Origin: Flavobacterium granuli
GTDB lineage: Bacteria > Bacteroidota > Bacteroidia > Flavobacteriales > Flavobacteriaceae
DNA: 64,000 nucleotides
Assembly (NCBI RefSeq): GCF_900129705.1
Contig: NZ_FQWO01000006.1
Coordinates: 141,507-205,506 of the forward strand
Direction: 5' to 3'
Shown here: positions 24,141-32,947 of the stretch, piece by piece
Position numbering within the stretch: the first letter of the stretch is position 1
Layout: each line of letters starts with the position of its first letter
The notes under the pieces: generated by a model
Database searches by the model: none
What the model was told of the DNA's origin: nothing
What the model saw: only the letters and a program-made list of their open reading frames with translations
Program-made: the position numbers and the translations under genes

Positions 24141-26822
24141 ATGGCACAAGCAGAAAAGAGAAGAAACCTTGTATTATCAGGATTAGAGCCTTTAATCATT
24201 ACGCCAGATAGCGTATTTGTAAATGTTGGTGAGAGAACCAATGTAACAGGCTCTAGAAAATTCCTTCGATTAATAAAGGAAGAAAAATACGAAGAAGCAC
24301 TTAGCATTGCTAAAGAGCAAGTAGAAGGAGGCGCACAAATCATCGACATTAATATGGACGAAGGAATGCTCGATGGCGAATATGCCATGACAAAATTCCT
24401 GAACCTGATTGCTGCTGAGCCGGATATTTCTCGTGTGCCCATTATGATTGACAGCTCTAAATGGCATATTATCGAAGCGGGTTTAAAAGTGGCGCAAGGG
24501 AAATGTGTGGTAAATTCTATTTCTTTAAAAGAGGGAGAAGAGCAATTTATTCATCATGCCAAATTAATCAAACGCTACGGAGCCGCTGCCATTATCATGG
24601 CATTTGATGAGGTAGGTCAGGCCGATAATTATGAACGTCGAGTGGAAATTTGCCAGCGTTCTTATGATATTTTGGTCAACAAAGTTGGTTTTCCACCACA
24701 AGACATCATCTTCGATTTGAATATATTTCCGGTAGCAACAGGAATGGAAGAACACCGTCTTAATGCATTGGATTTCTTTAGAGGAACTAAATGGGTTCGA
24801 GAAAATCTGCCACACGCGCATATTAGTGGTGGGGTAAGTAATGTTTCGTTTTCTTTTAGAGGGAATGATACGGTACGTGAAGCAATGCACTCGGTATTCT
24901 TATATCACGCGATCCAAAATGGGATGACGATGGGAATCGTGAATCCGGAAATGCTTTCTATTTATGACGAAATTCCGAAAGATTTATTGGAACACGTTGA
25001 AGATGTAATCCTGAATAGACGCGATGATGCAACCGAAAGGTTATTGGACTTTGCCGAAAATGTAAAAGGAGATAGCAAAAACAATGAAAAAGCGATCCAA
25101 GAATGGCGTTCGGGAACAGTTCAGGAAAGAATTACGCATTCCTTGGTAAAAGGAATCGATGCGTTTATAGAAATTGATGTCGAAGAAGCTCGATTGGCGG
25201 CAACAAAACCAATTGAAGTTATCGAAATCAATTTGATGGCGGGAATGAATGTTGTGGGAGATTTATTTGGTTCCGGAAAAATGTTCTTGCCTCAGGTGGT
25301 AAAATCAGCCCGAGTAATGAAAAAAGCGGTGGCTTATCTATTGCCTTTTATCGAAGCAAGTAAGCAAGTAGGAGATAAACAAGGCAACGGTAAAATCCTG
25401 ATGGCAACCGTAAAAGGGGATGTACACGACATTGGAAAAAATATTGTGTCAGTAGTTTTGGCTTGTAATAATTATGAGATTGTAGATTTAGGTGTTATGG
25501 TGGCACCTGAGAAAATTATTGCAGCGGCTATAGAACACAACGTTGATATCATTGGTTTAAGCGGATTGATTACTCCTTCGCTTGATGAAATGGTTTATTT
25601 AGCCAAGGAGTTAGACAAAAGAAACATACAGATTCCTGTAATGATAGGTGGAGCAACGACTTCACGAGCGCATACTGCCGTAAAAATAGCCCCACAATAT
25701 AAATCGACTGTAATTCACGTAAATGATGCTTCTAGAGCCGTAACGGTAGCAGGTAGCTTATTGAATGGGGATAAAAAAATATATGCGGCTTCCATCCGTG
25801 AAGAATATGATGCCTTTAGAGAGACCTTTTTGAATCGTTCACGAGATAAAAATTTCTTGACTATTGAACAGGCAAGAAAGAATAAATTGCAATTGGATTG
25901 GGAAAATTACAGTCCAATCAAACCTAATTTTATTGGTACAAAAGTAATTGAAGTCGATTTGGAAACTTTGGTTCCTTATATCGATTGGACGCCATTTTTC
26001 AGAACTTGGGAATTATTTGGGAAATATCCTGCTATTTTAACTGATGAAGTTGTTGGCGAACAAGCAACCTCTGTTTTTGCCGATGCGCAGGAAATGTTGG
26101 AAGTGATTTTGAGAGAAAAGAAACTTTCAGCCAAAGGAATTTATGGGATTTTTCCGGCGAATCAAGTCAACGATGATGATATTGAATTGACAGATGAAAA
26201 CGGAAAAGTATTGGAAAAATTCTTGACTTTGCGTCAGCAATCACAAAAAACGAAAGGAGCGCCAAATATCGCTTTGTCTGATTTTATTGCGCCAAAAGAC
26301 AGCGGTAAAACCGATTATATGGGCGCATTCTGTGTCACTACCGGTTTTGGGGTTGACGAATGGGCTGCAGAATTTGAGAAGGATTTAGACGATTATAATT
26401 CGATTATGGTCAAAGCATTGGCAGATCGATTTGCAGAAGCTTTCGCTGAATATTTGCATGAAAGAATAAGAAAAGAAATTTGGGGTTATGCCGCCGATGA
26501 GGTTTTGAGCACCGAGGATTTAATTTCCGAAACCTATAAAGGGATTCGTCCCGCGCCGGGATATCCAGCTTGTCCGGATCATTTAGAAAAACCAACGATT
26601 TGGAAATTATTAAATGTTGAACAAGAAATTGGAGTAACCTTGACTGAAAGTATGGCGATGTGGCCGGCTTCGTCAGTTTCTGGATATTATTTTGGAAACC
26701 CAGAGAGTAAGTATTTCGGACTTGGAAAAATTAAAGAAGACCAAGTGATTGATTACGCCAAACGTAGAAGTATTTCTACAGATAAGGCCATGAAATGGTT
26801 AAATCCAAATATTGCAGACTAA
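24141..26822 (+). CDS. metH: Methionine synthase, folate/cobalamin/activation modules (split MetH, C part)
   Basis: 893 residues carrying the remaining three modules of MetH. The pterin-binding barrel is first ([15 protein letters not shown] near residue 28). The cobalamin cap and Rossmann region follow, with the cobalt-ligand motif DVHDIGKN (His near residue 432) and [12 protein letters not shown]. The SAM-binding reactivation domain is at the end ([12 protein letters not shown], near 800). It transfers the methyl group of methyl-tetrahydrofolate through cobalamin to homocysteine held by the product of 22491. No cobalamin riboswitch was seen, only SAM-I control at the operon head. Confidence 0.97.
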   Translation: MAQAEKRRNLVLSGLEPLIITPDSVFVNVGERTNVTGSRKFLRLIKEEKYEEALSIAKEQVEGGAQIIDINMDEGMLDGEYAMTKFLNLIAAEPDISRVPIMIDSSKWHIIEAGLKVAQGKCVVNSISLKEGEEQFIHHAKLIKRYGAAAIIMAFDEVGQADNYERRVEICQRSYDILVNKVGFPPQDIIFDLNIFPVATGMEEHRLNALDFFRGTKWVRENLPHAHISGGVSNVSFSFRGNDTVREAMHSVFLYHAIQNGMTMGIVNPEMLSIYDEIPKDLLEHVEDVILNRRDDATERLLDFAENVKGDSKNNEKAIQEWRSGTVQERITHSLVKGIDAFIEIDVEEARLAATKPIEVIEINLMAGMNVVGDLFGSGKMFLPQVVKSARVMKKAVAYLLPFIEASKQVGDKQGNGKILMATVKGDVHDIGKNIVSVVLACNNYEIVDLGVMVAPEKIIAAAIEHNVDIIGLSGLITPSLDEMVYLAKELDKRNIQIPVMIGGATTSRAHTAVKIAPQYKSTVIHVNDASRAVTVAGSLLNGDKKIYAASIREEYDAFRETFLNRSRDKNFLTIEQARKNKLQLDWENYSPIKPNFIGTKVIEVDLETLVPYIDWTPFFRTWELFGKYPAILTDEVVGEQATSVFADAQEMLEVILREKKLSAKGIYGIFPANQVNDDDIELTDENGKVLEKFLTLRQQSQKTKGAPNIALSDFIAPKDSGKTDYMGAFCVTTGFGVDEWAAEFEKDLDDYNSIMVKALADRFAEAFAEYLHERIRKEIWGYAADEVLSTEDLISETYKGIRPAPGYPACPDHLEKPTIWKLLNVEQEIGVTLTESMAMWPASSVSGYYFGNPESKYFGLGKIKEDQVIDYAKRRSISTDKAMKWLNPNIAD

Positions 26823-26901
26823 ATTAGTCGTAAAGTCAAAAGTCATAAAGTCAAAAGGACATGACTTTCGACCTTCGACTTTCAAACTTTAAGACTTTAT
26901 A
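26823..26901 (+). repeat. Spacer of AAAGTC / GACTTT words
   Basis: The metH-metF gap consists of repeated AAAGTC words followed by their complements (CATGACTTTCGACCTTCGAC, then ACTTTAAGACTTTA), forming imperfect hairpins. A similar spacer lies at 36059-36118 before dtd. Confidence 0.5.
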
Positions 26902-27858
26902 ATGAAAGTAACAGAACATATAGAAAATGCCAAGGGAGAGACCTTATTTTCTTTCGAAATTATTCCGCCACAAAAAGGAAAAAGCATTCAGGAATTATAC
27001 GATAATATTGATCCTTTGATGGAGTTCAAGCCACCATTTATTGATGTGACTACTTCGCGTGAAGAGTATATTTATGTTGAAAAAGGCAATGGATTATTAG
27101 ATAAAAAATTAACCAGAATGCGTCCTGGAACCTTGGGAATTTGTGCTTCGATAAAACATAAGTACAATGTAGACACTGTTCCTCATGTACTTTGTGGTGG
27201 TTTTACAAAAGAAGAAACCGAGTATTTATTGGTAGATTGTCATTATTTAGGGATTAATAATGTTATGGCATTGCGCGGTGATGCGATGAAAGATGAGCAA
27301 TCTTTCGTTGCTAAAGAAGGCGGGAATAACTTTGCTATTGATTTGGTTCAACAAATTAACAAGTTGAATGATGGGAAATATTTGCACGATGTAATGCATG
27401 TAGATAACAAGGCTGATTTTTGTATTGGTGTTGCGGGTTATCCCGAGAAACATTTGGAATCACCATCTTTGCTTTCCGACTTGAAAAGGCTGAAAGAGAA
27501 AGTCGATGCGGGAGCGGATTATGTGGTAACTCAAATGTTTTTTGACAACGAGAAGTATTTTCAGTTTGTTGCCAAAGCCAGAGAAATGGGCATCACAGTT
27601 CCTATTATTCCGGGAATAAAACCTCTAGCAGTACAAAGGCATTTGCAGATATTGCCACAAATTTTTCGCATTGATTTACCTGAAGATTTAATTCATGCGG
27701 TAGACCAATGCAAGAATAATACTGAAATCAGACAAGTGGGTATAGAATGGGCAATTCAGCAGTCGCTGGAGTTAAAGGCTGCCGGAGTTCCTGTTTTGCA
27801 TTATTATTCTATGGGGAAATCAGAGAATATCCGCCAAATAGCTTCTAGGGTTTTTTAA
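26902..27858 (+). CDS. metF: 5,10-methylenetetrahydrofolate reductase
   Basis: Makes 5-methyl-tetrahydrofolate, the methyl donor for MetH. 318-residue FAD-dependent barrel. The catalytic Glu lies in FSFEIIPPQKG (near residue 18-28). The FAD-binding ALRGDAMKDE (near 122-131) and the segment GADYVVTQMFFDNEKYF (near 204) are conserved. It ends the metH operon and shares its SAM-I control. Length is slightly above E. coli MetF (296). Confidence 0.96.
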   Translation: MKVTEHIENAKGETLFSFEIIPPQKGKSIQELYDNIDPLMEFKPPFIDVTTSREEYIYVEKGNGLLDKKLTRMRPGTLGICASIKHKYNVDTVPHVLCGGFTKEETEYLLVDCHYLGINNVMALRGDAMKDEQSFVAKEGGNNFAIDLVQQINKLNDGKYLHDVMHVDNKADFCIGVAGYPEKHLESPSLLSDLKRLKEKVDAGADYVVTQMFFDNEKYFQFVAKAREMGITVPIIPGIKPLAVQRHLQILPQIFRIDLPEDLIHAVDQCKNNTEIRQVGIEWAIQQSLELKAAGVPVLHYYSMGKSENIRQIASRVF

Positions 27859-27911
27859 GAAAATAGTAGGTTGTTGCCAAAGGATCGATTGCATTAAATA
27901 TAAATTTTATT

Positions 27912-27941
27912 TTGGATAGGTATTTTAAAGGCTTATATTTG
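27912..27941 (+). promoter_or_regulatory. Promoter of the repeat lipoprotein gene
   Basis: TTG at 27912-27914, 19-nt spacer, TATATTTG at 27934-27941: exact consensus, with the start codon 25 nt further on. Confidence 0.78.
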
Positions 27942-27966
27942 AATTCAATAAAAAATAAATGTAGCT

Positions 27967-28452
27967 ATGAGATCTAATTTTTACTTCATTTTTGCTTCTT
28001 TTATTGCATTGACTTCTTGTAAAGAGGAAAGCAAAAAAGAGGTTAATAATAGTTCGACAAATGTGGTGCCCTTTTATCAGAATGTGACACCGGTTGACAA
28101 TCAAGTTGCAACAACAACCGCTAATCAGCAAGGTGTAAGTACTACGACTGCAACAGCTCCAGTTTCTGTAGCTAAGGGAATGAATCCGGCTCATGGTCAA
28201 CCAGGACATCGATGTGACATCCCTGTTGGAGCGCCATTGAATTCCAAAGCTGCAACGCCAACTGCCGCAAGTCCGGCTGCCGCAGCTACAACGGGTCAGG
28301 TTTCACAACAGATTAATGTACAACAGCCCGTACCGGCTTTATTGTCTACAAGCACAGCTGATACCGAAACTCCGGAAGGCATGAATCCGCCGCACGGCAA
28401 AGATGGACATCGATGTGATATAGCCGTGGGTGCTCCTTTGCCAAAAAGCTAA
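27967..28452 (+). CDS. Putative lipoprotein with two GMNPPHG...HRCD repeats
   Basis: 161 residues. The N terminus is a lipoprotein signal with a lipobox (IALTSC, Cys near residue 18), so the protein is probably anchored in the outer membrane or periplasm. A low-complexity Ala/Thr/Pro/Gln linker separates two copies of a 20-residue motif: GMNPAHGQPGHRCDIPVGAP (near residue 73) and GMNPPHGKDGHRCDIAVGAP (near residue 138). Each has two His and one Cys at fixed spacing, which could bind metal or heme. That is speculation. The same motif occurs in other Bacteroidetes lipoproteins of unknown function as far as I recall. It has its own promoter and a shared terminator. Confidence 0.8.
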   Translation: MRSNFYFIFASFIALTSCKEESKKEVNNSSTNVVPFYQNVTPVDNQVATTTANQQGVSTTTATAPVSVAKGMNPAHGQPGHRCDIPVGAPLNSKAATPTAASPAAAATTGQVSQQINVQQPVPALLSTSTADTETPEGMNPPHGKDGHRCDIAVGAPLPKS

Positions 28453-28476
28453 TAAGATAGTTTTAAACTAAAATAA

Positions 28477-28520
28477 AAAAGCTCATTTACTCCAATTATA
28501 TGGAATGTAAATGAGCTTTT
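28477..28520 (+). terminator. Bidirectional terminator between convergent genes
   Basis: 14-bp perfect stem (28477-28490 with 28507-28520), with A run on the left and T-rich sequence on the right, between the lipoprotein gene (+) and gldA (-). Confidence 0.88.
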
Positions 28521-28550
28521 CTTTTTGATGTGAAATTGAATTTCTGGAAA

Positions 28551-29450
28551 CTATTTTTTTGTGATTTCTCTAAAAACCGCTTCCAGATTTTTATTTTTTT
28601 GATTCAGCTGAAGGGTTTTTAATCCATTGGCATTAGCAAAATCAAATACTACAGGACGCATGTCTTTGTCAGCCAGGAAAGTTAATTCCCAAATCATGTC
28701 GTGGGTGTTTTTATAAGAAGTAAGATTTTCTATTTTGGCTATAGCCTGCTCTTCAATTTTATAGTCAAATTCTACTTCAATTACTTGTTCTTTGTCGGCA
28801 GAGATTAGTTTGTCGAGTTTTTTATCGGCTACTATTCTGCCATTATTGATAATGATTACGCGGTCGCAAATCGCTTCGACTTCCTGCATGATATGCGTAG
28901 AAAGAAAAACAGTTTTGTCTTTACCGGCATTTTTAATCACATTGCGTATTTCTATCAATTGATTTGGATCTAATCCGGTTGTAGGTTCATCCAGAATCAA
29001 AACATCGGGATTGTGCAATAAAGCATTGGCAAGTCCCACACGCTGGCGATAACCTTTGGATAATTGGCCTATTTTTTTGTGGCTTTCACTCGTTAAGCCG
29101 GTGAGCTCGATTACTTCTTCGATTCGGGACTTGGGTACTTTATAAACATCGGCATTAAAGGCCAAATATTCCCTTACGTATAAATCCAGATACAGCGGAT
29201 TGTGTTCCGGCAAATAGCCAATGGAAAGCTGAACCGCTTTCGGTTCTGAATTCACATCATGTCCATTAACCACAGCTTTACCTTCGTCGGCATGGATATA
29301 AGTGGTCAATATTTTCATTAGAGTAGACTTTCCGGCTCCATTTGGACCCAAGAAACCAACAATTTCTCCTTTATTTACGGAAAATGAAATACTATCTAAG
29401 GCACGTTGGCTGCCATAACTTTTGGATATGCTATTTACTTCTATTGACAT
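28551..29450 (-). CDS. gldA: ABC transporter ATPase, gliding motility type (GldA-like)
   Basis: 299-residue ABC ATPase from the ATG at 29450. An in-frame extension to 29543 adds a non-conserved segment and is rejected. Walker A GPNGAGKST (near residue 38), the signature LSKGYRQRVGLANAL (near 136) and Walker B VLILDEPTTGLDP (near 158) are intact. The N terminus MSIEVNSISKSYG and the YLPEHNPLYLDLYVREYLAF segment match what I recall of Flavobacterium johnsoniae GldA, which works with GldF and GldG in gliding and adhesin export. gldF and gldG are not in this window. A general drug or export ABC-2 ATPase is the alternative. Confidence 0.8.
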   Translation of the reverse strand: MSIEVNSISKSYGSQRALDSISFSVNKGEIVGFLGPNGAGKSTLMKILTTYIHADEGKAVVNGHDVNSEPKAVQLSIGYLPEHNPLYLDLYVREYLAFNADVYKVPKSRIEEVIELTGLTSESHKKIGQLSKGYRQRVGLANALLHNPDVLILDEPTTGLDPNQLIEIRNVIKNAGKDKTVFLSTHIMQEVEAICDRVIIINNGRIVADKKLDKLISADKEQVIEVEFDYKIEEQAIAKIENLTSYKNTHDMIWELTFLADKDMRPVVFDFANANGLKTLQLNQKNKNLEAVFREITKK

Positions 29451-29610
29451 GGGTGAATTATTTGTTGCAAAAGTAAACAGAAAAAGGATTGATTTGTTGT
29501 TTCTTTGTTTGCCAATTAAGGAATTTCTAAAATAAATAGTCAAAATAGGAAGTAATTCTAAGCGATTGTTTTTATTTATTTTGTAACCAATAAACTAAAC
29601 TATAGAGATT

Positions 29611-30534
29611 ATGAAGAACAAAAGTATTTTATTATTTCTTTTTCTTGGACTTTTAGTTCAAGCTCAGGAAAAATTAATGATTGATAACCGTGAGGTTGTG
29701 AGGATCGAAACCGAACTTGCTTCGGATGGAATGGAAGGAAGAGCCACTTTCACGCCTGGAATTGAGTTGGCCTCTGCTTTTATTGAAAAGGAATTTAAGA
29801 ATATTGATCTTTCCTATTTTGGTAATTTGACTAATTATCGCCAGGAATTTGATGTAAAAGGGAAGCCGGCCAATAATGTAATTGGAATATTGCCCGGTAA
29901 ATCCAAACCGGATGAGTATGTCATTTTTTCGGCACATTATGATCATTTGGGAATGGTAAAAGAAGGAGCGGATAGAATTTATAATGGAGCCAATGATGAT
30001 GCTTCGGGAACAACGGCTGTAATTGCCTTGGCAAAATACTTCAAAGAGTTGAACCAAAACGAGAGAACTATTATTTTTGTAGCTTTTACAGCAGAAGAAA
30101 TAGGCGGTTTTGGCTCTAAATTTTTCTCAGAAAAGATGGATCCCGCAAAAGTGGTCGCCATGTTTAATATCGAAATGATTGGAACAGAAAGTAAATGGGG
30201 CAAAAATTCAGCCTACATAACTGGATTTGAGAAAACTGATTTTGGAACTATTTTACAGAAAAATTTAGAAGCTACTGATTTTAATTTTTATGCTGATCCG
30301 TATCCAAAAGAGCAACTTTTTTATCGTTCAGATAACGCACGATTGGCTGCTCAAGGAGTTCCTGCACATACTATTTCAACTTCCAAAATGGATGTAGAGG
30401 CTAATTATCATAAATTGAGCGATGAGGTATCGACTTTAGACCTGGATAATATGACCGAAATTATAACGGCAATTGCCATCAGTTCGCAAACTATCATTAG
30501 CGGGCAAGATACTCCTTCAAGAGTAAAAAAATAG
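29611..30534 (+). CDS. M28-family zinc aminopeptidase, secreted
   Basis: 307 residues with a signal peptide (MKNKSILLFLFLGLLVQAQ). The binuclear-zinc peptidase motifs of family M28 are present in order: FSAHYDHLG (near residue 112), NGANDDASGT (near 127), the general-base pair in TAEEIGG (near 161) and a late His (VPAHTISTSK, near 252). It probably acts in the periplasm or outside the cell on short peptides. It is divergent from gldA. No terminator is evident before the aromatic operon. Confidence 0.92.
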   Translation: MKNKSILLFLFLGLLVQAQEKLMIDNREVVRIETELASDGMEGRATFTPGIELASAFIEKEFKNIDLSYFGNLTNYRQEFDVKGKPANNVIGILPGKSKPDEYVIFSAHYDHLGMVKEGADRIYNGANDDASGTTAVIALAKYFKELNQNERTIIFVAFTAEEIGGFGSKFFSEKMDPAKVVAMFNIEMIGTESKWGKNSAYITGFEKTDFGTILQKNLEATDFNFYADPYPKEQLFYRSDNARLAAQGVPAHTISTSKMDVEANYHKLSDEVSTLDLDNMTEIITAIAISSQTIISGQDTPSRVKK

Positions 30535-30699
30535 AAAAAATTGTCGTTGTAAAAGAAGAAGAATTATTTTTTAGTTCTGAAAGTCCTTATTAAGCCCCTG
30601 ATTATATGATATTTTATCAGTAAATTTTTAATGATTGTATAATTTAAAACTAGTTTTATCGAGAATTCTTTTTTTGTTTGATAAAATGCAAATTTTTTT
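30535..30699 (+). other. Non-coding spacer before the aromatic leader
   Basis: A/T-rich. It contains a weak TTTTATC / GATAAAA inverted repeat around 30654-30686 enclosing a T run, which may be a poor terminator for the peptidase gene. Nothing else is seen. Confidence 0.4.
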
Positions 30700-30729
30700 T
30701 TGGTGAGCTGGAAATAATTTATACATTCG
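30700..30729 (+). promoter_or_regulatory. Promoter of the aromatic operon leader
   Basis: TTG at 30700-30702, 19-nt spacer, TACATTCG at 30722-30729 (one mismatch to TAnnTTTG). The start is expected near 30735, before the leader ORF at 30762. Confidence 0.65.
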
Positions 30730-30761
30730 CATAGAATTTAATGCAAAAAACACAAAACAAA

Positions 30762-30842
30762 ATGTTAGATAACCGATTTTATTTTAGCAATTCTTATTAT
30801 TTCTTCTGGGAACAGGGTAGGGATTGTCGTATGGTTATTTAA
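30762..30842 (+). CDS. Aromatic leader peptide of the pheA operon
   Basis: 26-codon ORF with eight aromatic residues in codons 6-16: the run FYF, then YYFFW. Three Tyr, four Phe and one Trp codons precede a strong terminator in front of prephenate dehydratase, tyrA and DAHP synthase/chorismate mutase. This is the layout of a Phe/Tyr/Trp attenuation leader. Ribosomes stalled on these codons (30777-30809) would leave GGGATTGT (30820-30827) free to form the antiterminator. Ribosomes that reach the stop at 30840 would mask it. Confidence 0.85.
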   Translation: MLDNRFYFSNSYYFFWEQGRDCRMVI

Positions 30843-30872
30843 TTCAAAAATTAAATTGATAATTATAAATAT

Positions 30873-30903
30873 ACAATCCCGATGCAAATCGGGATTTTTT
30901 TTT
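30873..30903 (+). terminator. Attenuator terminator of the pheA operon, with antiterminator
   Basis: 9-bp stem AATCCCGAT (30875-30883) with ATCGGGATT (30888-30896), GCAA loop, T run. ACAATCCC at 30873-30880 is the exact complement of GGGATTGT at 30820-30827 in the leader ORF, giving an 8-bp antiterminator that destroys the stem. Confidence 0.88.
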
Positions 30904-30920
30904 GCCTAATTTTTTACAAA

Positions 30921-31748
30921 ATGAATAATAAAGTTGCAATACAAGGAATAAAAGGATCTTTTCATCATCAGGTGGCACAAGAATATTACGATCAAAATGT
31001 AATAGTAGACGAATGTTTGTCTTTTGAGGAGTTGGTAGATAGCTTACTTTCAGGCAAATCAGATCAGGCGGTTATGGCGATAGAAAATTCTATTGCGGGA
31101 CCAATTATTCCAAATTATGCTTTGATTGACAAAAATAATTTACACATAATAGGAGAGCATTATTTGAGAATTCACCAAAATTTGATGGCCTTAAAAGGTC
31201 AGAAAATAGAAGATATTCAGGAAGTACATTCGCATCCTATGGCTATTTTGCAATGTATGGATTTCTTGAAACAGTATCCAAATATAAAATTAGTTGAAGA
31301 TAAAGATACAGCTGAAACGGCTCGAAGAATTCAGGAAAAACAACTAAAAGGAATTGCTGCAATTGCCAGTAAAACGGCTGCTGAAATGTATGATTTAGAG
31401 ATTTTGGCTCCGGAAATCCAAACCATTAAAAATAACATGACGCGTTTTGTTATTATAAAAAAGGAAAATTCGTTTGTACCGGAAAATGAAATTAGAAGAG
31501 CTTCTATCAAATTTGAATTGGATCACAAACGTGGAAGTTTAGCGGCTGTTTTGAATGTGATGAGTGATTGTAAAATGAATTTGACTAAAATACAATCGCT
31601 TCCCAAAATTGAAACCCCTTGGAAATATTCCTTTTTTGTGGATGTGACTTTCGAAAAATACGAAGATTATGCCAAAGCAAAATCCTTATTGCAAATCATG
31701 GCCGAGTATTTCAAAGTGTTGGGAGAATATAAAAACACAAAGCCCTAA
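30921..31748 (+). CDS. pheA: Prephenate dehydratase
   Basis: Converts prephenate to phenylpyruvate in Phe synthesis. 275 residues from the ATG at 30921. The longer reading from 30882 begins inside the terminator hairpin and is rejected. The catalytic domain has AIQGIKGSFHHQVAQEY at its start, ENSIAGPIIPNY (near residue 57) and the threonine-containing NNMTRFVIIKK (near 170). A C-terminal ACT domain (SIKFELDHKRGSLAAVLNVM, then the ESP-like region QSLPKIETPWKYSFFVD) gives Phe feedback. It is not fused to chorismate mutase, which is instead on the DAHP synthase gene. First structural gene after the aromatic attenuator. Confidence 0.95.
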   Translation: MNNKVAIQGIKGSFHHQVAQEYYDQNVIVDECLSFEELVDSLLSGKSDQAVMAIENSIAGPIIPNYALIDKNNLHIIGEHYLRIHQNLMALKGQKIEDIQEVHSHPMAILQCMDFLKQYPNIKLVEDKDTAETARRIQEKQLKGIAAIASKTAAEMYDLEILAPEIQTIKNNMTRFVIIKKENSFVPENEIRRASIKFELDHKRGSLAAVLNVMSDCKMNLTKIQSLPKIETPWKYSFFVDVTFEKYEDYAKAKSLLQIMAEYFKVLGEYKNTKP

Positions 31749-31796
31749 TTAGACATAAAGTTGAAAGCCCAGAGCTGATAAATATAAAATAGAAAA

Positions 31797-32942
31797 ATGA
31801 TCACAACAGCGAAACGATTAGATATAATTGAAGAATATTATTTTTCATCGAAGTTAAGAGAAGTAAGGCAGCTGGCTGCAGAAGGAAAGCCAATTATCAA
31901 TATGGGAATTGGAAGCCCGGATTTGAGTCCTTCACAATCAGTTGTAGATGCGATTCAAGAGGCAATGCAGGATGTGAATGCACACCAGTATCAAAGCTAT
32001 CAAGGATTACCTGAGTTGAGAAAAAGCATGGCCGATTTTTATCAGAATAACTTCAATGTAGAATTGAATCCCAATACGGAGATTTTGCCATTGATGGGAT
32101 CCAAGGAAGGGATAATGCATATTTCATTGGCATTCTTGAATGAAGGAGACCATGTTTTGATTCCAAATCCGGGTTATCCTACTTATACATCGGTGACTAA
32201 TTTAGTAGGAGCTGTGCCTGTATATTATGATTTGACGGAAGCCAATAATTGGGAGCCTGACTTTGAAGCTTTGGAAAAATTAGATTTATCCAAAGTGAAA
32301 ATCATGTGGATTGGTTATCCGCACATGCCAACAGGAGCAAGAGGAAGTCTGGCTTTATTTGAAAAGTTAGTGGCTTTCGCCAAAAAGCATCAAATATTAT
32401 TGATTAATGACAATCCGTATAGTTTTGTTTTGAATGATAATCCAATGAGTTTGTTGCAGATTTCTGGGGCGAAAGAAGTAGTTTTAGAATTAAATTCTTT
32501 GAGCAAGACTTTCAATATGGCGGGCTGGAGAGTTGGAATGGTTTTAGGAAATGCAGCTTGTATTGATGCGGTTTTGAAAGTAAAAAGCAATATGGACAGC
32601 GGAATGTTTTTTGGAATTCAAAAAGGAGCGATTGCTGCATTAAACAGTGATAAATCCTGGTTTGAATCCATGAATGAAATCTATAAAAAACGCCGAGTTT
32701 TAACGGAAGTGTTGGCCGAAAAATTGGGATGTAAAGTGTATAAAGAAGGAGTTGGACTGTTTGTTTGGGCTAAATTGCCAGAAGGAATAATATCAGCTGA
32801 AGCGTTTATCGACCAGATTTTGCACGAAAAACATATTTTCGTTGCGCCTGGGACTATTTTTGGTAGTAACGGGGAAGGTTATATTCGATTTGCATTATGT
32901 GTAAAGGAAGAAAAAGTACAAGAAGCAATTGATAGATTTTAA
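31797..32942 (+). CDS. Class I aminotransferase (probable aromatic aminotransferase)
   Basis: 381-residue fold-type I PLP enzyme. NPGYPTYTS (near residue 121), the Asn in YPHMPTGA, the Asp/Tyr pair in INDNPYSFVL and the Schiff-base Lys in LNSLSKTFNMAGWRVGM (near 237) are conserved. The close spacing (5 nt) with tyrA and the location between pheA and tyrA suggest it transaminates phenylpyruvate and 4-hydroxyphenylpyruvate to Phe and Tyr. On sequence alone an LL-diaminopimelate or aspartate-type aminotransferase is also possible. Confidence 0.9.
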   Translation: MITTAKRLDIIEEYYFSSKLREVRQLAAEGKPIINMGIGSPDLSPSQSVVDAIQEAMQDVNAHQYQSYQGLPELRKSMADFYQNNFNVELNPNTEILPLMGSKEGIMHISLAFLNEGDHVLIPNPGYPTYTSVTNLVGAVPVYYDLTEANNWEPDFEALEKLDLSKVKIMWIGYPHMPTGARGSLALFEKLVAFAKKHQILLINDNPYSFVLNDNPMSLLQISGAKEVVLELNSLSKTFNMAGWRVGMVLGNAACIDAVLKVKSNMDSGMFFGIQKGAIAALNSDKSWFESMNEIYKKRRVLTEVLAEKLGCKVYKEGVGLFVWAKLPEGIISAEAFIDQILHEKHIFVAPGTIFGSNGEGYIRFALCVKEEKVQEAIDRF

Positions 32943-32947
32943 TTAAA

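Noticed and set aside
22491..26822. metH as a frameshifted or disrupted gene
   Set aside because: Both parts begin and end at domain borders with intact motifs, and they are separated by 648 nt with an independent start. This is a split gene.
29451..29543. N-terminal extension of the GldA-like ATPase
   Set aside because: The extra 31 residues are not part of the ABC domain. MSIEVNSIS is the family start.
30882..30920. In-frame upstream start for prephenate dehydratase
   Set aside because: It begins inside the attenuator terminator hairpin and adds 13 non-conserved residues. The ATG at 30921 starts the conserved domain.
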